18,403 bases of DNA. It comes from UBA7239 sp035430165. GTDB taxonomy: Bacteria > Pseudomonadota > Gammaproteobacteria > Pseudomonadales > UBA7239. Below are positions 13,254 to 18,403 of the stretch, one piece after another; within the stretch, counting starts at the first letter, position 1; each line of letters starts with the position of its first letter. Both the position numbers and the translations under genes were made by a program. The stretch lies in contig DAOMGE010000051.1 of the NCBI GenBank assembly GCA_035430165.1, positions 1 to 18,403 of the forward strand. Reading direction: 5' to 3'. The notes below the pieces were generated by a model, which made no database searches, was not told the DNA's origin, and saw only the letters and a list, made by a program, of their open reading frames with translations.

Positions 13254-13916
13254 CTAAAGCCCTTGACCCTTGAAACCCTGTGCCAGCAGGTAGGTCTCGC
13301 GGGAACGTGCACGGGAAGCCTGCGGTTTGCGGGTGCTGACCTTGCTGTACTGTCCTCGTAAGGATCTGAGCAGCTCGTCAAAACCTTCGCCGTGAAACAC
13401 CTTGGTCAGGAAACTGCCGCCCGGCTTCAGTACCTGGCCGGCCAGTTCGGCTGCCAGTTCCACCAGATACATGGCACGCGGCTGGTCCACGGCATTCATA
13501 CCACTCATATTGGGGGCCATATCGGATATCACAAGGTCGGCTTTCCCGTCGCCCAGACAGGCGAGGATTTCGTCCAGCACGGCCTCGTCGGTGAAATCGC
13601 CCTCGATAAAATCGACACCGGCAATGACGTCCATCGGCAGGATGTCGCTAGCCACCACGCGCCCCTTGTGGCCGACGAGGTGCATGGCGACCTGTGACCA
13701 GCCGCCGGGTGCGGCGCCGAGATCCACCACAGTCATGCCGGGGCGGATCAGCGTGGTCTTTTCCTGGATTTCCAGCAACTTGAAGCTGGCACGTGAGCGG
13801 TAGCCGAGTTTCTGGGCTTCCTTGACGTACGGGTCATCAAAGTGCTCCTTGAGCCAGCGGCTGCTGGAGCGCGAACGCTTGTTTTTCGGTGGGGTGGATG
13901 ATGGCGGTTGTGACAT
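13254..13916 (-). CDS. rlmE: 23S rRNA (uridine-2'-O-)-methyltransferase RlmE (FtsJ/RrmJ)
   Basis: This 220-residue enzyme methylates the 2'-OH of U2552 of 23S rRNA (E. coli numbering), a late step in large-subunit assembly. The AdoMet site is VVDLGAAPGGWSQV (64-77). The catalytic tetrad K-D-K-E is visible as K46 (SRASFKLLEI), D132 (VISDMAPNMSG), K172 (FLTKVFHGEG) and E208 (SRETYLLAQGFKG). The ATG at 13916 is preferred, with GAGAG upstream and MSQPPS leading into a basic Ser/Arg-rich N-terminus. The frame is open to 13937. It precedes ftsH by about 120 bases and is divergent from yhbY. Confidence 0.97.
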   Translation of the reverse strand: MSQPPSSTPPKNKRSRSSSRWLKEHFDDPYVKEAQKLGYRSRASFKLLEIQEKTTLIRPGMTVVDLGAAPGGWSQVAMHLVGHKGRVVASDILPMDVIAGVDFIEGDFTDEAVLDEILACLGDGKADLVISDMAPNMSGMNAVDQPRAMYLVELAAELAGQVLKPGGSFLTKVFHGEGFDELLRSLRGQYSKVSTRKPQASRARSRETYLLAQGFKGQGL

Positions 13917-14002
13917 GACGGACTCTCGTGACGGCACATGATACCAACAGCGGCGTATTACTGCGCGTACATGCCGTCAGGATCTGTCCGGTGGACTTGC
14001 GG

Positions 14003-14008
14003 TAGAAT
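14003..14008 (+). promoter_or_regulatory. Candidate -10 box for yhbY
   Basis: GGTAGAATGCGCGCA contains TAGAAT, 34 bases before the yhbY ATG. It closely resembles the tpiA box GGTACAATGCGCGCC. The -35 region is weak. The spacing to the start codon is plausible. Confidence 0.4.
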
Positions 14009-14042
14009 GCGCGCACTCCCGACACTCGCAGACACTGACACC

Positions 14043-14354
14043 ATGGCACTCGATATCCACACCCGCAAAAAACTCAAAGCGTTGGGCCATGGCCTGAACC
14101 CGGTGGTGATGGTGGCTGGTAAAGGCTTGTCAGACACCGTGCTGGACGAGGTGCGACGTGGCTTGCACGACCACGAGCTGATCAAGGTGCGTTTTTCTGT
14201 CGGTGATCGTGCAGTCAAGCAGCAACTGATTGCAGAGATGTGCGCCAGTTGCCAGTGCGAACTGGTGCAGCAGATTGGTCATATCGCACTGGTCTATAAA
14301 GAAAACGCAGAAGCCAAACCCAACCTGAGCAATGTGCGTAGCTGGGGCGACTAA
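14043..14354 (+). CDS. yhbY: YhbY, CRM-domain ribosome assembly RNA-binding protein
   Basis: This 103-residue single CRM-domain protein has LDIHTRKKLKALGHGLNPVV, the GKGLSD loop of the GxxG type, ELIKVRF and GHIALVYK. YhbY binds pre-50S particles and takes part in 23S rRNA maturation. The ATG at 14043 gives the normal MALDIHTRKKLK start; the frame open to 13938 includes the promoter region. The ribosome binding site is weak. It is divergent from rlmE, another rRNA-maturation gene, as in Pseudomonas and E. coli. Here greA/carB are not beside it. Confidence 0.95.
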   Translation: MALDIHTRKKLKALGHGLNPVVMVAGKGLSDTVLDEVRRGLHDHELIKVRFSVGDRAVKQQLIAEMCASCQCELVQQIGHIALVYKENAEAKPNLSNVRSWGD

Positions 14355-14372
14355 AACGGGACGACAAGAGCT

Positions 14373-14759
14373 TTACGGCGGGAAGTCGATGGATTTCTGG
14401 ATCAGCGGCTTTTGCAGGTTGTCGCCATAACCCTCGATGATGACGCGTTTCTTTTCATCGTCACCGCGCATGATCACGCTCCAGGCTTGCGGTGCTACTG
14501 AATCCGGTATGGAAATATTCTCGGGAGGCCGGGGAAAATTCGCAGTAACCCCGCCGCTGGTGGCAGCGGCCACCGCTGTCGAAGCGCGCATCTGGGGATC
14601 GGCATTGCGCACAGCATCGGCAAGCACCCTGGATTTGATAATGGATGACATCAGCATCACCGCCTGATCCAGTTCAGCTTCCCTGGGGTCGCTGGGGCCG
14701 CAGGCTGCCAGCATCAACACCAGCAGTGCATAAGTTATCTGGCGAATAATGTTAGGCAT
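14373..14759 (-). CDS. Hypothetical lipoprotein
   Basis: The product has 128 residues. The N-terminal RQITYALLVLMLAAC is a lipoprotein signal with lipobox LAAC, lipidated at about Cys20. A Glu/Asp-containing helix (REAELDQAVMLMSSIIKSRV) and an Ala/Thr/Gly stretch follow. The segment AWSVIMRGDDEKKRVIIEGY reads like a small beta domain. I do not recognise the family. AAGGAA lies about 10 bases before the ATG. It is isolated: downstream it converges with yhbY after 18 bases, and upstream is the repeat block following ygiQ. Location is probably the outer-membrane inner leaflet, because the residue after Cys is Gly, not Asp. Confidence 0.75.
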   Translation of the reverse strand: MPNIIRQITYALLVLMLAACGPSDPREAELDQAVMLMSSIIKSRVLADAVRNADPQMRASTAVAAATSGGVTANFPRPPENISIPDSVAPQAWSVIMRGDDEKKRVIIEGYGDNLQKPLIQKSIDFPP

Positions 14760-14808
14760 GGCGTTTGTGTTCCTTTGCTGTGCGGTTCCTCATTGTATTG
14801 TAAACATG

Positions 14809-14894
14809 ACCTCCCCTGCGAAGTAGGGGAGGTGGTTTGCGTAGCAAACCGGAGGGGTCGTTCTTCGGAAGGTGGCGCGCAGCGTCGGAGGGGT
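14809..14894. repeat. Block of modular hairpin repeats
   Basis: ACCTCCCCT (14809-14817) and AGGGGAGGT (14825-14833) form a perfect nine-base stem, followed at once by GGTTTGC-GTA-GCAAACC (14834-14850). Two related units then follow: GGTGG...CGGAGGGGT at 14831-14858 and again at 14871-14894. The second has GCGCGCAGCGT in place of the TTTGCGTAGCAAAC hairpin. The core GCGTAGC also occurs, on the other strand, in the element at the left window edge. It lies just past the ygiQ stop and could end or stabilise that transcript. Confidence 0.65.
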
Positions 14895-14904
14895 GATTTT
14901 AAAA

Positions 14905-17037
14905 CTAGCGCCGATGCTTGTTCGGCCTGCCCGGCGGTTTTTTGCCTGAAGTTGTTTTCTTGTCTTTTGCTAATCTTTTATCTTTCGCTGTTGGCGCAGG
15001 CGGCAGGCCGGTGTGCTGCGTGAGTAATTTATTGGCGCGACGGCGATAAATGGCATCGGCATCCTTGATACGCGAATCAATTTTCACGGGCTGCGTGCGC
15101 GGAATCAAATGGTCGCGCCCGTTGCCGATCATGTCGGCGCGTCCCATTTTTTGTAAAGCGATACGCAACAGCGGCCAGTTATCCGGATCGTGATAACGCA
15201 AAAAGGCTTTATGCAGTTTGCGCTGGTTGATGCCTTTCGGTACCACCACGCTTTCACTGTTGGCGCGGATGCGTTTCAACGGATTTTTTTCGGTGTAGTA
15301 CATGGCACTGGCCATCGCCATTGGCGACGGAATAAACGTCTGCACCTGATCGGCGCGGAAATTGTTTTTCTTCAGCCACAGCGCGAGGTTCATCATGTCT
15401 TCGTCGGTAGTGCCAGGGTGCGCCGCGACAAAATACGGAATCAGGTATTGCTCCTTGCCTGCCGCGCGTGAATATTTTTCAAACAGCTCCTTGAATTTAT
15501 CGTAACTGCCGATGCCCGGTTTCATCATCTTGCTGAGTGGGCCTTCTTCCGTGTGTTCCGGTGCGATTTTCAGATAACCGCCGACGTGGTGCGTCACCAG
15601 TTCTTTCACGTATTCCGGTGTTTGTACGGCGAGGTCGTAACGCAGGCCGGAGGCGATCAGGATTTTTTTCACACCGGGCAGCGCGCGTGCCTTGCGATAC
15701 AGTTTGACCAGCGGCATCTGGTCGGTGTCGAGATTGCTGCAAATTGTTGGATAGACACAAGACAAGCGTTTGCAGCTCGCCTCGATTTTTTCGTCCTTGC
15801 AGTTCAGGCGCCACATGTTGGCGGTGGGGCCGCCGAGATCGGAAATCACACCGGTAAACCCCGGTGTTTTATCGCGGATCTGTTCAATTTCGTTGAGGAT
15901 GGATTGTTCCGAGCGGCTCTGGATAATCCGGCCTTCGTGTTCAGTGATGGAACAGAATGTGCAGCCGCCGAAGCAGCCGCGCATGATATTCACCGAGAAG
16001 CGGATCATTTCGTACGCAGGGAATTTTGCCTTGCCATAGGTGCGGTGTGGTAACCGGCTGTAAGGCAATTCAAACACGCGATCCATTTCTTTGGTTGACA
16101 AGGGAATCGGTGGTGGATTCATCCACACCAGCCGGTCGCCGTGTTGTTGCACAATCGCACGGGCATTGCCGGGATTGGTTTCTTTATGAAAAGCACGCGA
16201 CGCATGGGCATACAAAAGTTTGTCTGCACTGACAGATCCAAAAGAGGGCAGTCGCACCACTTCTGCGACGGGTGTGAGGTTTTGCTGTGCTTCTTGCAAA
16301 TGCACAAGGCGAATCGTTTCCGTGGCTTCCGGTTCCGTGGCATCCACTTCGCGAAAATCCGGCAGCAGGTTTTTTGTTAAAAAAGCGGTGCCGCGCATGT
16401 TGTGGATCTGTTTGATATTTTCGCCGCTGGCGAGACGGTGCGCGAGTTCAACCACTTGTCTTTCGGCATTGCCGTAAATTAATAAATCGGCTTTGCTGTC
16501 GATCAGGATAGAGCGACGAACTTTTTCTGACCAGTAATCAAAGTGCGCAAGCCGGCGCAAACTGGCTTCGATGCCGCCGATCACCAGTGCTGCATCCGGA
16601 TACGCTTCACGGCAGCGTTGGCTGTATACGAGTGTGGAACGATCCGGGCGACGGCCGCCTTCGCCATTCGGTGAATACGCGTCGTCCGAGCGCAATTTTT
16701 TATCGGCGGTGTAGCGATTGATCATCGAATCCATGTTGCCGGCAGTGACACCGAAAAACAGGTTGGGTTTGCCGAGTTGCCTGAAATCATCGGCTGACTG
16801 CCAATCCGGTTGTGCGATGATGCCGACACGGAACCCCTGTGCTTCCAGCACGCGACCGATCACCGCCATACCGAAGCTGGGATGATCGACATAGGCGTCA
16901 CCGGTGACAATGATGATGTCGCAGCTGTCCCAGCCCAGTTTGTCCATTTCGGCGCGGGACATCGGCAACTCGGGTGCAGGCCCGAGGCGTTTGGCCCAGA
17001 ATGGCTTGTAGGAGAAGAGGTCGGGCGCTGCGTGCAT
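14905..17037 (-). CDS. ygiQ: YgiQ family radical SAM protein
   Basis: This 710-residue protein matches YgiQ along its length. The N-terminal MDKLGWDSCDIIIVTGDAYV, DHPSFG and AQGFRVGIIAQPDW form the cobalamin-binding-like UPF0313 domain. The radical SAM cluster is GCFGGCTFC (C355, C359, C362), followed by TEHEGR and LGGPTANMW. A basic, disordered Lys/Pro/Arg-rich C-terminus closes it (KKTTSGKKPPGRPNKHRR). The substrate is not established to my knowledge. The ATG at 17037 fits the family start; the frame open to 17133 would overlap the divergent gene. A plausible promoter lies at 17064-17093. Next on the same strand, after a repeat block, is a lipoprotein gene. Confidence 0.95.
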   Translation of the reverse strand: MHAAPDLFSYKPFWAKRLGPAPELPMSRAEMDKLGWDSCDIIIVTGDAYVDHPSFGMAVIGRVLEAQGFRVGIIAQPDWQSADDFRQLGKPNLFFGVTAGNMDSMINRYTADKKLRSDDAYSPNGEGGRRPDRSTLVYSQRCREAYPDAALVIGGIEASLRRLAHFDYWSEKVRRSILIDSKADLLIYGNAERQVVELAHRLASGENIKQIHNMRGTAFLTKNLLPDFREVDATEPEATETIRLVHLQEAQQNLTPVAEVVRLPSFGSVSADKLLYAHASRAFHKETNPGNARAIVQQHGDRLVWMNPPPIPLSTKEMDRVFELPYSRLPHRTYGKAKFPAYEMIRFSVNIMRGCFGGCTFCSITEHEGRIIQSRSEQSILNEIEQIRDKTPGFTGVISDLGGPTANMWRLNCKDEKIEASCKRLSCVYPTICSNLDTDQMPLVKLYRKARALPGVKKILIASGLRYDLAVQTPEYVKELVTHHVGGYLKIAPEHTEEGPLSKMMKPGIGSYDKFKELFEKYSRAAGKEQYLIPYFVAAHPGTTDEDMMNLALWLKKNNFRADQVQTFIPSPMAMASAMYYTEKNPLKRIRANSESVVVPKGINQRKLHKAFLRYHDPDNWPLLRIALQKMGRADMIGNGRDHLIPRTQPVKIDSRIKDADAIYRRRANKLLTQHTGLPPAPTAKDKRLAKDKKTTSGKKPPGRPNKHRR

Positions 17038-17063
17038 GGGAAATTTCTCTAATTCTGGCGGGC

Positions 17064-17093
17064 ATTTTATACTCCGGCATCGCCTTGCTCCAA
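17064..17093 (-). promoter_or_regulatory. Promoter region of ygiQ, overlapping a divergent -10
   Basis: On the minus strand TTGGAG (17088-17093) is followed after 18 bases by TAAAAT (17064-17069), or after 16 by TATAAA. On the plus strand TATACT at 17068-17073 could be the -10 of the glutaredoxin-cysE side, though its -35 is poor. The two boxes share bases, so the divergent units may compete for polymerase. Confidence 0.5.
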
Positions 17094-17105
17094 AGGATTC
17101 ATGCC

Positions 17106-17618
17106 ATGCATAGCCGTATATCATCATTTTCACTGCAAACAGTTCTTGTTGTCCTTTTGTTGTGTATGGGTTTTGCGGTGTGTGCCGACGGTGTTTTCAA
17201 ATGGAAAGACGCGGATGGCAAAATTCATTTCAGTGATGCGGCACCTGAAGAGCAGACCTCACAACATGTCGAGACAATTAATGTTGATGCAGTGAATACG
17301 TACAAGAATGTGTCGATTTCGGATGCGCCAGACTGGCCCGGATTCTTCAAGCCGGAAGTGCAGCCGCGTGTGAAGAATGTGTTGATGTACAGCACGGCAC
17401 GTTGCACGTATTGCAAGAAAGCACGCAATTATTTTGCAGCCAACCATATTGCGTTTACCGAGAGGAAAATTGACCAGGACAAGGAAGCCAACAAGGAATA
17501 CCAGGAATTGCACGCATCCGGTGTGCCAGTGATTTTTGTCGGTAACAAACGCATGGACGGTTTCAGTGAAGGCTCGTTCGAGAATCTTTTTTATGGCGAC
17601 AAGCAACAATCCCAGTGA
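17106..17618 (+). CDS. Exported DUF4124-glutaredoxin fusion protein
   Basis: The protein has 170 residues. A signal peptide (about 1-26, hydrophobic VLVVLLLCMGFAVCA) leads to a DUF4124 module (GVFKWKDADGKIHFSDAAPE) and then a glutaredoxin-like domain from about 90. That domain carries VLMYSTARCTYCKKARNYF (active-site C100-T-Y-C103), the cis-proline segment ASGVPVIFVGN and DGFSEGSFE. It is probably periplasmic or membrane-anchored and acts on thiols or disulfides; its partner is unknown. The ATG at 17106 has AAAGGA eight bases upstream. An in-phase extension to 16974 overlaps ygiQ and is rejected. cysE follows after 12 bases, so the two may be co-expressed. Confidence 0.88.
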   Translation: MHSRISSFSLQTVLVVLLLCMGFAVCADGVFKWKDADGKIHFSDAAPEEQTSQHVETINVDAVNTYKNVSISDAPDWPGFFKPEVQPRVKNVLMYSTARCTYCKKARNYFAANHIAFTERKIDQDKEANKEYQELHASGVPVIFVGNKRMDGFSEGSFENLFYGDKQQSQ

Positions 17619-17630
17619 GAAAACCGGAAT

Positions 17631-18403
17631 ATGACACAGCAACTCTGGAAAAATATTTGTGCTGCAGCACGGGAAGAGGCGGCGCGTGAAGCGGCGTTGT
17701 CCAGCTTCCTGCACAACACTGTGTTGCGTCATCGCAGTTTGTGCGAGGCGGTGGGTTTTTTACTGGCCGATAAACTCGGCTGCCAGGCATTGCCATCGCT
17801 GACGCTGCAGGAAGTGTTTGCCGAAGCGTTTGCGGCAGACACCAGCATTACCGCCGCTGTGGCGCGCGATATTGATGCTATTTTCACGCGTGACCCGGTG
17901 TGTCTCTCACATTTACAGGCCTTGCTGTTTTACAAGGGCTTGCATGCACTCACTGCCTGGCGTGTGGCGCACTGGTTGTGGCAACAGGATCGCAAGGCCC
18001 TGGCGTATTTCCTGCAAAACCGTATTTCGATGACGTTTGCCGTGGATATCCATCCGGCCGCGCGCATTGGCAGCGGCGTGATGCTGGATCATGCAACAGG
18101 CATTGTTATCGGTGAAACGGCAACGGTCGCTGATGATGTATCAATTTTGCAGGATGTAACGCTGGGTGGTACCGGCAAGGAAACCGGTGACCGACATCCG
18201 AAAATCGGTGCGGGCGTGTTGATTGGCCCGGGCAGCAAGATTCTTGGCAATATCGAGATCGGGTATTGTGCGCAGATTGCGGCGGGCAGCGTCATTCTCA
18301 AACCGGTGCCGCACAACGCCCTGATGGCCGGCGTGCCGGCGAAACAGATTGGCCAGGCCGATTGCGCGCAACCCGCACTGGAAATGCACCAGACGCTGGG
18401 CGA
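17631..18403 (+). CDS. cysE: Serine O-acetyltransferase, 3' end outside the window
   Basis: About 257 codons are visible without a stop. CysE transfers acetyl from acetyl-CoA to serine, the first step of cysteine synthesis. The helical N-terminal domain (WKNICAAAREEAAREAALSS...LHALTAWRVAHWLW) is followed by the left-handed beta-helix with hexapeptide repeats. D139 in VDIHPAARIG and H154 in MLDHATGIVIGE correspond to the catalytic Asp and His of E. coli CysE. ILQDVTLGGTGK...DRHPKIGAG and the closing AGVPAKQIG are present. E. coli CysE has 273 residues, so only a short C-terminal tail, the feedback/CysK-binding part, is missing. It starts 12 bases after the glutaredoxin fusion. Confidence 0.96.
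   Translation, partial: MTQQLWKNICAAAREEAAREAALSSFLHNTVLRHRSLCEAVGFLLADKLGCQALPSLTLQEVFAEAFAADTSITAAVARDIDAIFTRDPVCLSHLQALLFYKGLHALTAWRVAHWLWQQDRKALAYFLQNRISMTFAVDIHPAARIGSGVMLDHATGIVIGETATVADDVSILQDVTLGGTGKETGDRHPKIGAGVLIGPGSKILGNIEIGYCAQIAAGSVILKPVPHNALMAGVPAKQIGQADCAQPALEMHQTLG

Noticed and set aside
16974..17105. Longer start for the glutaredoxin fusion
   Set aside because: It overlaps ygiQ and its promoter. The ATG at 17106 gives a proper signal peptide and has AAAGGA upstream.
1..18403. CRISPR array
   Set aside because: No set of regularly spaced direct repeats was seen. The repeats present are palindromic and dispersed.

Overview
The window looks like part of a gammaproteobacterial chromosome, probably of the Pseudomonadales/Cellvibrionales type. 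The main evidence is the minus-strand order rlmE-ftsH-folP-glmM-tpiA-secG-tRNA-Leu(GAG), with yhbY divergent from rlmE. As I recall, this is the order in Pseudomonas and relatives. Single-protein matches (YgiQ, CysE, FtsH, GlmM) also read as gammaproteobacterial. I could not run a search, so the genus is open.

Left accessory part (1 to about 6,900). A minus-strand run encodes a lipocalin-type outer-membrane lipoprotein (Blc-like), an unrecognised 260-residue protein with Fe(II)/2-oxoglutarate oxygenase-like motifs, an XRE-type HTH protein and an AbiEii-like nucleotidyltransferase. The last two abut and look like a toxin-antitoxin pair. About 440 bp without a convincing gene follow, ending in a strong UUCG hairpin terminator. 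Next comes a higBA-type toxin-antitoxin operon with a palindrome at its start. Divergent from it is a tight plus-strand operon: a small one-helix membrane protein, a SnoaL-like protein, and two related membrane proteins with C-terminal DUF4124 domains. Then come a small lysine-rich protein and a YaiI/YqxD-family protein on the minus strand, a DUF952 protein on the plus strand, and a 54-residue lipoprotein on the minus strand.

Conserved core (6,900 to 14,350). The minus strand carries tRNA-Leu(GAG) with its terminator, secG, tpiA, glmM, folP, ftsH and rlmE. These cover protein export, glycolysis, cell-wall amino-sugar synthesis, folate synthesis, membrane proteolysis and 23S rRNA methylation. 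A plus-strand Prx5-type peroxiredoxin sits between tpiA and glmM. yhbY starts the divergent side.

Right part (14,350 to the end). A hypothetical lipoprotein, a block of modular hairpin repeats and the large radical-SAM protein YgiQ are on the minus strand. Divergent from ygiQ are an exported DUF4124-glutaredoxin fusion and cysE (serine O-acetyltransferase), which runs off the right edge close to its expected end.

Short palindromic repeats recur at the left edge, at 58-84, at 3474-3500 and at 14809-14894. The least explained parts are the 1011-1793 gene and its place ahead of a toxin-antitoxin-like pair, the structured gene-free stretch before 2770, and the 3533-5385 membrane/DUF4124 operon.
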